DNA of 6,130 bases, taken from NCBI GenBank assembly GCA_027296025.1, contig JAPUJU010000006.1, positions 1 through 6,130 of the forward strand, in the 5' to 3' direction. Source of the stretch: a bacterium. GTDB lineage: Bacteria; Krumholzibacteriota; Krumholzibacteriia; WVZY01. The notes under the pieces were generated by a model, which was not told where the DNA came from, searched no databases, and worked only from the letters and a program-made list of their open reading frames with translations. The translations under genes and the position numbers were made by a program. Within the stretch, counting starts at the first letter, position 1. Each line of letters opens with the position of its first letter. This document shows, piece by piece, positions 1 to 6,130 of the stretch.

Positions 1-338
1 CCCGGGCCTCCCGCATGACCAACCTGGGTGACATAGAGCGTGTGCGTCAGGTTTTGTCGGAGCTGGAGCGGGCCGAGCAGCCGATGGTCAAGGAGCTTTC
101 GCGCCAGCCCGGTCGGTCAACCACGCGCTTCGTACAACTCCTGGGCGGCGATGTTCAGCCGGAGGACGCACCGGCGAGCGTCGCCGAGATCGTGCATTCG
201 ACCGCGCCGTCCGAGTCGGGGAACGAAGCGTTCGAGGCTCGACTCGCCGGGCTCGAGTCTGAAGTCCAGTCGCTTCGAGCCGAATTGAATGCTCTTCGAA
301 ACCGTATGCAAGCGCCCCAACAGTCGCCGGGCGCCTGA
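1..338 (+). CDS. YceH/DUF480 family protein, C-terminal part (5' end outside window)
   Basis: This is the 3' end of a gene entering from the left edge; the first complete codon is at 3 and the stop is TGA 336-338. The open frame runs through the edge, so the ATG at 15 is probably an internal methionine. The visible part matches the pattern of DUF480/YceH proteins. It has a helix of the second winged-helix domain, then a basic strand with the family-like RQPGR signature (nt 102-116), and an R-F-x-x-L-L-G-G-D segment (nt 126-152). A linker follows, then a leucine-rich coiled coil (FEARLAGLESEVQSLRAEL onward, nt 231-308). Full family members are about 200-220 residues, so roughly half is missing. 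The molecular role of the family is unsettled; a DNA-binding-like fold is known but no reaction is assigned. Identification rests on remembered family pattern, not a search. Confidence 0.75.
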   Translation, partial: RASRMTNLGDIERVRQVLSELERAEQPMVKELSRQPGRSTTRFVQLLGGDVQPEDAPASVAEIVHSTAPSESGNEAFEARLAGLESEVQSLRAELNALRNRMQAPQQSPGA

Positions 339-339
339 C

Positions 340-686
340 GCAACGGTGTTCATCGGCAGCATCGCGCGAAAAACCGGCTCGGCGCAGTTGATCTCCGTTA
401 AGCTTGGCAACGCTCAGCAGGCGTTTGATATCGTCCGGGAAACCGGGTACTTTCGTGCGCTGCGCGTGCTGAATTGCGATGCCGATGCGGGCGTTCTCGA
501 CCTGGAGAGGATTCGCGACCTGTTGCCTTTGAAGTGGATGGCGCCGCGCAACCATGGTTTTTTTTCGACGTGCTGAACAAGGCGGGCCGTGCGCTGCCCG
601 CGATTCACGACAGGTTGGTCCCGGGTTTGGCGATGAAGCGCGGCTGGACGAGAGTTCCAGAGTCAAAGAAGTACTGCGGGGCCTGA
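340..686 (+). pseudogene. Broken or frameshifted coding segment of unknown function, C-terminal end of a cluster gene
   Basis: Two stretches with coding character lie in adjacent frames. Frame 1 is open from 289 (the part before 339 overlaps yceH and is probably not translated) to TGA 574-576. It has high third-position GC and a protein-like sequence, including FDIVRETGYFRALRVL and DAGVLDLERIRDLLP. After the T8 run at 558-565, coding character moves to frame 0: FDVLNKAGRALPAIHDRLVP, then GLAMKRGWTRVPESKKY, ending at TGA 684-686. Third positions in that tail are mostly G or C. The tail ends 16 bases before asnB, a normal operon gap, so this looks like the end of a cluster gene cotranscribed with asnB. 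No convincing start codon or ribosome site is visible, so the 5' end may also be lost. I do not recognise the family. It may be a pseudogene, a sequencing error in the homopolymer, or a -1 frameshifted gene. Confidence 0.45.
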
Positions 687-702
687 CTGGAGCAGAAAGA
701 AC

Positions 703-2607
703 ATGTGCGGCATTCTCGGCAAGATTACGTTTTCCGGTCATCACGAATCGCCGGAATCATTCACAAAGGCCTTGCGACTTCTTGAACATCGGGGACCGGA
801 CGACCGGGGATGCCTTCATGCCACGACTGCCGGAGAGGTTCGACTTACCCTCGCCCACACTCGCTTGAGTATTCTAGATATTTCGGGCGCCGGTCACCAA
901 CCGTTGATCAGCCCGCGCACCGGATCGACGATTGTATATAACGGCGAGGTGTACAACTTTCGTGAAATCCGCGACGGTCTCGAAAAAAAGGGCTACTCGT
1001 TTTCCAGCGAATGCGATACGGAAGTGATTCTGGCCGCGTACGACGCATTTGGGGAGACGGCGGTCCAGTCGCTCCGCGGCATGTTTGCTTTCGCCATTTG
1101 GGACAAGGAACGCGAACGCCTGTGGTTGGTTCGCGACCGAATCGGCATCAAGCCCCTATATTACTACTGGGACGGCCGCCAATTTGCGTTCGCGTCCGAG
1201 GTAACAGCGCTGGCCGCCCTGCCAAGTCTACAATTGGAGGTATCGCAGGACGGCATCAGGCAATTCTTACTGAATGGGTATATCCCGTCGCCACAGTCCA
1301 TTTTCGAGGGCGTCCGAAAACTGCCCCCGGCTCATTTTCTGACGTTGAATCTACGTAACCCCGAGCCGCGTATTCAGAGATACTGGAGCGCGACGGAGTA
1401 TTACAATAGTCGGGACGCGTTCGCGAGTAGAGAAGAGGCCCTCGAGGCTCTTGACGTTGAGTTGTCGTCGGCGGTCGAAATGCGACTGATCAGCGACGTG
1501 CCGTTAGGCGCCTTCTTGAGTGGGGGGATTGATTCTTCCTTGGTGGTGGCGCTCATGCGCCGGGCGCATTCGGGACGACTACGCACATTCTCGGTCGGTT
1601 TTTCAGTCCCGGAATGGAACGAGGCCCCCGCGGCGAAGCGCATCGCAGAGCATCTGGGCACCGAGCATGAAGAATTCTACTTGTCTGAAGAAAACATCCT
1701 CGACGCTGCGCGCGTGAATAGCGAGCATTTTGACGAGCCCTTCGCCGACTACTCGAGTATTCCGACATTGGCGCTTTCTCGGATGACCCGTGATTACGTG
1801 ACGGTCGCCTTGAGCGGCGACGGCGGAGACGAGTTGTTCTGGGGATACAACAGCTACGTGACCAAATCCATGCGGTTGTTTCCGTTCCTGCGTCACGTGC
1901 CACGACCCCTTCGCCAGGCGGTCGGCGCATGCATGCGTCTTCGCCAAGGGTCGCTGTTGAGCGATTGGGGGTATCGGATCGGCTTCAGTGATTTCGCATC
2001 TTTTTTCGTGAGGCCACACTCTTGGTTGCCCGGCCACTATTCCAAGTTGCATCGCCACAACGGCGATTCGAATAGACTCCTCGAAATCGGGCGCGAGGCA
2101 ACTGCACAGTTGCCTCAAAATGAAATCGATCTGCTCGGAGGAGTCATCGATTTGCACGGGTATTTGGTGGACGATATCCTTACAAAAGTGGATCGGTCAA
2201 GCATGGCCGTGTCCCTGGAGGCGCGCGTGCCTATTCTCGACCATCGCGTCGTTGAACTCGCCGCACGAATTCCAATCGCCTACAAGACGGCAGGGCGCGA
2301 GCAAAAGCATTTCGCCAAGGCCCTGCTTGAGAAATACCTTCCGAGACATCTGTGGGATCGCCCCAAAATGGGCTTCAGTGTCCCGATGGCTCAATGGATT
2401 CGGGGACCGCTGAAAGAATGGGTATGCGACGAACTTCGCAGCGACGACACTCATTTGCATGACTGGCTGGATCGCAATGAACTGAACGCCATGTTGGATG
2501 ACCACTTATCCGGCCGCCGTAACGTCAGGACTCTTATATGGGCATGTCTGCAGTTGGCGGGATGGGATCGCCGCATAAGCCGCATTCGCAGCGCGGGCTG
2601 TTCATAA
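703..2607 (+). CDS. asnB: Asparagine synthase (glutamine-hydrolysing), polysaccharide-cluster type
   Basis: This cytoplasmic 634-residue enzyme of the class II glutamine amidotransferase/asparagine synthetase family uses glutamine nitrogen and ATP to convert a carboxylate to an amide. The N-terminal glutaminase domain (about 1-215) has the catalytic Cys2 after Met1, which fixes the start at 703. It also has R54 in AHTRLSILD, YNGEVYN (79-85), CDTE (104-107) and RDRIGIKPLYYY (144-155). The synthetase domain (about 240-620) has the ATP-pyrophosphatase loop SGGIDSS (273-279), SGDGGDELFWGY (371-382), LEARVP-x-LD (505-513) and PKMGFSVP (554-561). Nothing catalytic looks missing, and the length fits the 600-650 residue bacterial family. 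GGAG at 689-692 is a suitable ribosome site. Next to glycosyltransferases, such homologues (WbpS of Pseudomonas O-antigen clusters) are thought to amidate uronic acids. True asparagine synthesis remains possible; the substrate is inferred from context. Confidence 0.93.
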   Translation: MCGILGKITFSGHHESPESFTKALRLLEHRGPDDRGCLHATTAGEVRLTLAHTRLSILDISGAGHQPLISPRTGSTIVYNGEVYNFREIRDGLEKKGYSFSSECDTEVILAAYDAFGETAVQSLRGMFAFAIWDKERERLWLVRDRIGIKPLYYYWDGRQFAFASEVTALAALPSLQLEVSQDGIRQFLLNGYIPSPQSIFEGVRKLPPAHFLTLNLRNPEPRIQRYWSATEYYNSRDAFASREEALEALDVELSSAVEMRLISDVPLGAFLSGGIDSSLVVALMRRAHSGRLRTFSVGFSVPEWNEAPAAKRIAEHLGTEHEEFYLSEENILDAARVNSEHFDEPFADYSSIPTLALSRMTRDYVTVALSGDGGDELFWGYNSYVTKSMRLFPFLRHVPRPLRQAVGACMRLRQGSLLSDWGYRIGFSDFASFFVRPHSWLPGHYSKLHRHNGDSNRLLEIGREATAQLPQNEIDLLGGVIDLHGYLVDDILTKVDRSSMAVSLEARVPILDHRVVELAARIPIAYKTAGREQKHFAKALLEKYLPRHLWDRPKMGFSVPMAQWIRGPLKEWVCDELRSDDTHLHDWLDRNELNAMLDDHLSGRRNVRTLIWACLQLAGWDRRISRIRSAGCS

Positions 2608-2823
2608 CACGGGTTACCATTCGTCATTTCCAGATTCGCTAACAGTTACTCACCGAGACTGCTAACCGGAAATCATGGGTCGATCACCCGGACCGCGGCG
2701 AATGGGCAAGCAAACACCACGTCCGCGAAACCGCTCGGCGGTGATCAGCAGATCTTCCGCGCCATCCCCGGTCTTCGTGAGGCGGCTCTGATTGACTGAG
2801 TTCTTTCGGTGGAAACGGACTGA
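2608..2823. other. Convergent intergenic region between asnB and the GT4 gene
   Basis: These 216 bases separate two genes that end toward each other. I found no clear intrinsic terminator. The best hairpin is a 5-bp stem with a 3-base loop (ACCGC-TCG-GCGGT, 2730-2742), which has no T run on either side. On the minus strand the frame of the GT4 gene stays open for 53 codons past its stop, to TAG at 2662-2664. This may be chance or the eroded remains of coding sequence. Confidence 0.5.
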
Positions 2824-3966
2824 TTACGCGTCCCGCGAGTTTCGAGGGCAGCCCAACCGCACGAATCGTTGCTCGTAGATCTCGGCTATGTGAGGCAGGC
2901 TGAGTTCCGTTTCTGCAAACGCCCGGGCCGCTTTTCCCATCTGTTTGCGGACATCGGGTTGCAACTCGCAGAAATCCAACAGCGTTTTGGCGATGTCCTC
3001 CGGGTCGCGGGGGTCAAACAAGAGACCGCGCACGCCCTGTTGCACCAGCCGCGGGTGATCGAGGATCCCTCCGGCCAGTATGGGGCGACCACTTGCCAAG
3101 CCCTCGCAGATTGCGTTCGGCAATCCCTCTCGCGTGCTGGGGTGGACCACGGCGTCGTGTTGACGCAGCAATGAGGGAATGTCCTTGCGCTCCCCCAGCC
3201 ATTCCCAGTTTGACTTCAAATCCAGTTCAGAGATAAGGTTGTCCGTTTGTTGAAATGTCCGTTCCCCCTCCGGATTTTGGCTTCGCTTTCCGGCCCAGCG
3301 GACGAGCAACGGCAGGTCGCCCCGTTTCTCTCGAACCAAGGCCAGGGCTCGAATCAGGCCCATCATGTTCTTGTGCGGGTTTACCGTTCCGATGGCGAGC
3401 AGGCGGAGCGGATCGCCCTTGTCCCGAGGTATTTCGTTCTGCGGTGGATGGAAGACGTTCAAATCGACGCCGTTGTAGATAGTCGATATTCGTCCGCGAA
3501 GCCAATCGGATTCGCCTTCGATTCGCAGGCGCTCATGATGCGAATTCACCGTCACGTGGTCGGCCAACCGATGGAGCTGTCTTGCGAGGAACCTACCTGG
3601 GGCGGTTGTGTTTGGCGACGGTGGACCCCGCTCGGAGACGATGAGTTTGGGGCGGTCCATCCCGAACCTGGCGAGTTCCGCATATACGCCGGGCGTGCGA
3701 AGAAATGACAGGATTCCGTCGTACGCGCCTTTCGAGATCTGCCGGCGCAGTGCCGCCACGATCTTGATCGAGAACCGGCGGACCTTGGCGAATTCGTGGA
3801 TGGGGATCTTCAACTCCTCCAATTGGTCGGCGAAGTGTCTGGACTTGGGATAGTAGATGAAGAACTCGATTGAGTGGCCGCGCTCGTGCAAACCGAGCGC
3901 CAGGCTGACCAGTTGTCTCTGGGCTCCGCCCGACGCCAGATTATCGATAACAAAAAGTAGTCGCAT
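2824..3966 (-). CDS. Glycosyltransferase family 4 (GT-B fold, retaining type)
   Basis: This 380-residue cytoplasmic or membrane-associated protein probably moves a sugar from a nucleotide-sugar donor to a growing surface glycan. The N-terminal Rossmann domain opens with MRLLFVIDNLASGGAQRQLV, where the G-G-A-Q loop (13-16) after the first strand is typical of GT4 enzymes. The linker has IYNGVDLNVF (163-172), and the C-terminal domain begins at LLAIGTVNPHKN (189-200). The donor site has the E-x7-E motif with E280 and E288 in STREGLPNAICEGLASGRP. A final helix (about 353-370) crosses back to the first domain. The length is normal (350-400) and no key residue is missing. The start is set by the usual N-terminal pattern; the upstream region has only a weak purine-rich site. 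A short truncated ORF ends 9 bases before the start, so translation could be coupled. Donor and acceptor cannot be read from sequence. Confidence 0.92.
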   Translation of the reverse strand: MRLLFVIDNLASGGAQRQLVSLALGLHERGHSIEFFIYYPKSRHFADQLEELKIPIHEFAKVRRFSIKIVAALRRQISKGAYDGILSFLRTPGVYAELARFGMDRPKLIVSERGPPSPNTTAPGRFLARQLHRLADHVTVNSHHERLRIEGESDWLRGRISTIYNGVDLNVFHPPQNEIPRDKGDPLRLLAIGTVNPHKNMMGLIRALALVREKRGDLPLLVRWAGKRSQNPEGERTFQQTDNLISELDLKSNWEWLGERKDIPSLLRQHDAVVHPSTREGLPNAICEGLASGRPILAGGILDHPRLVQQGVRGLLFDPRDPEDIAKTLLDFCELQPDVRKQMGKAARAFAETELSLPHIAEIYEQRFVRLGCPRNSRDA

Positions 3967-3975
3967 ATCGGGGTC

Positions 3976-4173
3976 TCAGCGCTCGCGGCCGGCAGCGGGG
4001 TCATTCGCCATCTGTTTGCCTTGCGGCGCTCTGCCTGTTTCGCATTTTATTTGTCGACGGTGGGTGACGACATCGAGGTGCGTGGGACCCATGAAGCTTG
4101 TGTGGGGCACCCTCGGCCTCAATTCCTCAAGCGGGATACGGCTGCCGTCGTGGAGCTCAACGAAGTTCTTCAT
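3976..4173 (-). pseudogene. Truncated paralog of the 486-residue transferase (first 35 codons plus unrelated tail)
   Basis: The ORF has 65 codons. Residues 1-35 (MKNFVELHDG to THLDV) match the first 35 residues of the protein encoded at 4386-5846 at 33 of 35 positions; only S11 versus G11 and T25 versus I25 differ. After codon 35 the match stops abruptly. The remaining 30 residues, rich in Arg and Gln and ending MANDPAAGRER, are unlike the body of the large protein. GGAAA lies about seven bases before the start codon, and a candidate promoter lies about 93 bases upstream. The stop is 9 bases before the GT4 start codon. The simplest reading is a paralogous gene whose body was deleted, leaving its 5' end and possibly its own last codons. 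A short expressed leader peptide coupled to the GT4 gene cannot be excluded. Confidence 0.7.
4069..4173. repeat. Direct repeat, left copy (105 bp)
   Basis: This copy matches 5742-5846 at 97 of 105 positions with no gaps, in the same orientation. It spans start codon to codon 35 of the transferase reading frame on the minus strand. The sequence beyond each end is unrelated to that beside the other copy, apart from a CATGA shared just before both start codons at slightly different spacing. Confidence 0.95.
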
Positions 4174-4265
4174 TCATGATTTCCACGTGGCCCGTCCGGC
4201 CGATCATTCCAAAACATCCCTACTCCCCTCTCACAATCTCAGGCACTTTTGCAGAATATTGCCCC

Positions 4266-4295
4266 ATTATATTCGCAGAGGGCCGGAAGAGGGAA
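4266..4295 (-). promoter_or_regulatory. Candidate sigma70-type promoter for the truncated ORF and GT4 gene
   Basis: The minus strand carries a perfect TATAAT (-10) at 4271-4266. An 18-base spacer leads to a weak -35, TTCCCT at 4295-4290, with three matches to TTGACA. There is no extended -10 TG. A start near 4258-4260 would leave a leader of about 85 bases before the truncated ORF at 4173 and about 290 bases before the GT4 gene. In GC-rich DNA a perfect -10 in a non-coding gap is notable, but the weak -35 keeps confidence modest. Confidence 0.4.
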
Positions 4296-4317
4296 GGGCC
4301 CGGAAATATGTTCCCTC
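4289..4317. promoter_or_regulatory. 7-bp inverted repeat over the -35 region, possible operator
   Basis: GAGGGAA (4289-4295) and TTCCCTC (4311-4317) form a perfect 7-bp inverted repeat with a 15-base spacer. The arm nearer the start site overlaps the candidate -35 of the minus-strand promoter; the other lies just upstream. This is a position where a dimeric regulator could bind. The arms could also form an RNA hairpin, but no T run follows, so a terminator is unlikely. Confidence 0.3.
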
Positions 4318-4385
4318 ACTGTGCAGGGCGTGTCTTCGCTTCTTCATTCATTGTCTCCGCGGAGGATGTGAACCGGCTCGTTTGA

Positions 4386-5846
4386 TCAGGTCTCGGTGAA
4401 CGGTGCATCGTGTTGTTTCGCCGACACCCTTCGTTCTTCGCGGTCGATCTGGCTCCGAAGGCGCCGAATCCAGTGCCCGCCGTCCCGAAAACGAGCCAAC
4501 TCCGATTCAAGATCCTCCAGCTTGGCGCAGGGGATTCCTTCGCCAAAGAGGTAGTTCGGTCGAAGCAGTTCGTCCTTTACGAAAACGGTCGGACCGTTTA
4601 ATAGAAACGCGTAGTAGGCCGTCGACATCAGATTCACGAACGTCAGGTGATGACCCGACAGCTCATCGAGTTCTCTCACGACCTGCAAGCCGAATTGCCG
4701 TTGCAATCGGGCACAGCCCGCGGCGCTGACTTGGGGATGTACCTTGATTGCGAGCGGCATGTCCAGACTTGCACACACCTGCTTGGCGCGCGCGATGGCC
4801 TCACCCTCGAGCCGGTCTTCATACACCTTGCCGGTCTGCCTCCAGTTCCCCTGTATGTAGACGATCAAGGGAGCGTATCGCGACCCCGGGTCCGGCGGGG
4901 CCTCGGCATCGGGTGGCAAAACCCGACGGAAATCGTGGCTGTCGACTTCGCTACGGCGAAGGTAGAACTCCCGTTGCTGCTCGCAATAAAAGCGGAAGTG
5001 GCTGTACTTCACGTGGGGGCCGTACACGCCGACGCCGTGGCTCGAGTTCATGCAATGGACGCTGTTGACCATCAGGGCGCGGTACAGTTCGATTCCGGCC
5101 ATTTCGAATTCGTCGGTCGTGAAAACACGCTCGACGCCCATCGACAAGTACTCGCGGGCGCACTTCCGGTAAGCGTGGGCCTCGCCTCGAATGAGTGCGA
5201 CTTCCCGATCGGCCGGGCGTAGAAAAATCCGCGCGACGTCGGTGAATCGGTAAGGAATGCCCGCCATGCTGTAGTTTCTGTTTTCGCGCCTGCACAGCCG
5301 AAGGTAACGAAGTTGCCGTTTCAGGTTTCCCTGAAAGGGGTATATCAGCAGCAATGCGGATCGGATTTCGGTCGGGTAGAGTGAATCGGTGGTGTCGACC
5401 CATGCGCGAATGACGCGCTTTGCGGCAAGCCGCCGCCGTCGAAAAACTCTAAATAGACGATGTGCGCAAACCTTCATGGCGAATCGGAAGAACTGTGCCC
5501 GGTCTATCGCGTTGTGATCGCGCGGCTCGCGCAGTCGAATGCGAACGTCTTTGCCCAACAGGTCGGCAAACTCCGGGCCGACGAAACTCGATTCGACCGC
5601 GCACACCCTGAGCTTCCCGGCCCCAATCAGTTCGAGCAATGCCGTCACCTGTTTGGTCCGCTCCGATTTCGTGTAAATGCAGTTGAGGTAGACGGGTCGC
5701 AGGTCGGGTGGAAGATCGGCGGGGCCGACCCATCGTTCGCAGACATCGAGGTGCGTGGGACCCATGAAGCTGATGTGAGGCACCCTCGGCCTCAATTCCT
5801 CGAGCGGGATCCGGCCGCCGTCGTGGAGTTCAACGAAGTTTTTCAT
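4386..5846 (-). CDS. Putative GT-B-like surface-polysaccharide transferase, divergent, unnamed family
   Basis: The protein has 486 residues, with no signal peptide or clear membrane span. I do not recognise a named family, but the layout suggests the two-domain GT-B fold of capsule or teichoic-acid-type transferases. An N-terminal half (1-300) ends in NSSHGVGVYGPHVKYSHF (267-284) and FYCEQQREFYLRR (286-298). Its HG motif resembles the conserved His-Gly of polysaccharide and glycerophosphate polymerases. The C-terminal half (326-460) has IVYIQGNWRQTGKVYED (328-344), LAIKVHPQ (365-372, like their K-x-H-P), then FVNLMSTAYYAFLLNGPTVF (403-422), like their S-T-x-x-x-E/A-x-x-x-G-x-P stretch. A basic patch, HRLFRVFRRRRLAAKRVIR (129-147), could contact membrane or polymer. 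The start at 5846 is supported because the homology to the left repeat copy begins exactly there; the ribosome site is weak. The stop lies 212 bases from the truncated paralog. Transferred group and acceptor are unknown. Confidence 0.75.
   Translation of the reverse strand: MKNFVELHDGGRIPLEELRPRVPHISFMGPTHLDVCERWVGPADLPPDLRPVYLNCIYTKSERTKQVTALLELIGAGKLRVCAVESSFVGPEFADLLGKDVRIRLREPRDHNAIDRAQFFRFAMKVCAHRLFRVFRRRRLAAKRVIRAWVDTTDSLYPTEIRSALLLIYPFQGNLKRQLRYLRLCRRENRNYSMAGIPYRFTDVARIFLRPADREVALIRGEAHAYRKCAREYLSMGVERVFTTDEFEMAGIELYRALMVNSVHCMNSSHGVGVYGPHVKYSHFRFYCEQQREFYLRRSEVDSHDFRRVLPPDAEAPPDPGSRYAPLIVYIQGNWRQTGKVYEDRLEGEAIARAKQVCASLDMPLAIKVHPQVSAAGCARLQRQFGLQVVRELDELSGHHLTFVNLMSTAYYAFLLNGPTVFVKDELLRPNYLFGEGIPCAKLEDLESELARFRDGGHWIRRLRSQIDREERRVSAKQHDAPFTET
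5742..5846. repeat. Direct repeat, right copy (105 bp), 5' end of the intact transferase gene
   Basis: This is the partner of 4069-4173, offset by 1673 bases. The eight differences fall in seven codons: K2, E6, R12, L15 and P23 are silent; residue 11 (G here, S in the other copy) and residue 25 (I here, T there, two bases changed) are replacements. Confidence 0.95.
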
Positions 5847-5991
5847 TTTTCATGCCCGCCCGGTCGGGTTGTCGAGCCGCGCGAGCCCGGTTGGGAGCGA
5901 TCTGGAGGAATGCGAGCCGGGTACATGCCGCCGTTGTCCGAACGACCGCGAGGACATCGATCTGTACGTACTAAAGGAATCATCAAAGTCG

Positions 5992-6130
5992 TCACAGTAT
6001 GGGAATCTTTTCGCCGGCTCGTTCTACCCAAAGCTGGTTTTCGGGAAAAGGCGCCGCGGGTGATCTGAGTGGGTTGGGTAGGGAGATCCGATCGTCGAAT
6101 CCGGGCCCTCCGGCGACCATCAGCATGCGG
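5992..6130 (-). CDS. Possible C-terminal end of an unidentified gene (5' end outside window)
   Basis: A frame open from the right edge reads 45 residues to TGA at 5994-5992. It includes MVAGGPGFDDRISLPNPL, and then FPENQLWVERAGEKIPIL as the last residues. Third-position GC is about 62% (28 of 45 codons), like that of its neighbours, and the composition looks protein-like. It runs in the same direction as the transferase gene and ends 145 bases before that start codon, as expected of the preceding gene in a cluster. No family is recognisable from so short a piece, and an open frame of this length can occur by chance. Confidence 0.35.
   Translation of the reverse strand, partial: RMLMVAGGPGFDDRISLPNPLRSPAAPFPENQLWVERAGEKIPIL

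Noticed and set aside
88..744. Long minus-strand open frame (218 codons) across the left region
   Set aside because: It is antisense to the YceH tail and the broken segment, is rich in Arg, Ser and Pro as expected of a shadow frame, and has no recognisable motif.
1603..2157. Minus-strand open frame of 184 codons within asnB
   Set aside because: It is a shadow of asnB, whose catalytic motifs establish the plus-strand frame.
2730..2742. Hairpin ACCGC-TCG-GCGGT considered as a terminator for the convergent genes
   Set aside because: The stem is only five pairs and no T run follows on either strand.
4355..4364. Palindrome CTCCGCGGAG just after the large transferase stop
   Set aside because: It is a perfect 10-bp palindrome, but with no loop and no T tract it is neither a terminator nor clearly an operator.
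3857..4399. Plus-strand open frame of 180 codons spanning the GT4 start and the gap
   Set aside because: It crosses gene boundaries, has atypical composition rich in Ser, Arg and Cys, and overlaps the repeat, which is coding on the other strand.
4647..5222. Plus-strand open frame of 191 codons
   Set aside because: It lies wholly antisense inside the 486-codon gene; its length is explained by the GC-rich codon pattern of the other strand.
4069..5846. Idea that the 105-bp repeats flank a transposon or integrated element
   Set aside because: The repeats are coding starts of a gene that lies between them and no transposase, integrase or terminal inverted repeat is present, so paralog duplication explains them better.
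5460..6068. Plus-strand open frame of 202 codons
   Set aside because: It is antisense to the transferase gene, whose reading frame is supported by motifs and by the repeat; it runs into the gap without protein-like signals.

Overview
The window looks like part of a surface-polysaccharide (O-antigen, capsule or exopolysaccharide) gene cluster from a Gram-negative-type environmental bacterium. GC content is roughly 55-60% by eye. A YceH/DUF480 gene end, a WbpS-like asparagine synthase, a GT4 glycosyltransferase and a divergent GT-B-like protein fit a proteobacterium (including former Deltaproteobacteria) or a planctomycete-like lineage. The sequence does not allow a firmer placement.

Left part, + strand: the 3' end of a YceH-family (DUF480) gene (to 338) is followed by a coding-looking but broken segment (about 340-686). 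Its reading frame appears to switch by -1 at a run of eight T (558-565). It ends 16 bases before a full-length glutamine-hydrolysing asparagine synthase gene (703-2607).

Middle: a 216-base convergent gap (2608-2823) separates asnB from the minus-strand genes. These are, from right to left in transcription order: a possible gene tail at the right edge (5992-6130), a 486-codon GT-B-like polysaccharide transferase (4386-5846), a truncated copy of that gene's first 35 codons (within 3976-4173), and an intact GT4 family glycosyltransferase (2824-3966). A perfect TATAAT on the minus strand (4266-4271), with a 7-bp inverted repeat over its -35 region, could start a transcript covering the truncated copy and the GT4 gene.

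Main point of interest: a 105-base direct repeat (4069-4173 and 5742-5846, 97/105 identical, no gaps). It covers the start codon to codon 35 of the large transferase gene, and five of the seven changed codons are silent. The left copy is therefore the remnant of a paralog that diverged under protein-level selection, or a short peptide still in use. It joins a different 30-residue tail and stops 9 bases before the GT4 start codon. No mobile element, CRISPR array, tRNA or rRNA was seen.

Working together (inference): the two transferases would add sugars or related units to a lipid-linked or surface glycan, and the asparagine synthase homologue would amidate a carboxyl group, for example on a uronic acid, in the same glycan.
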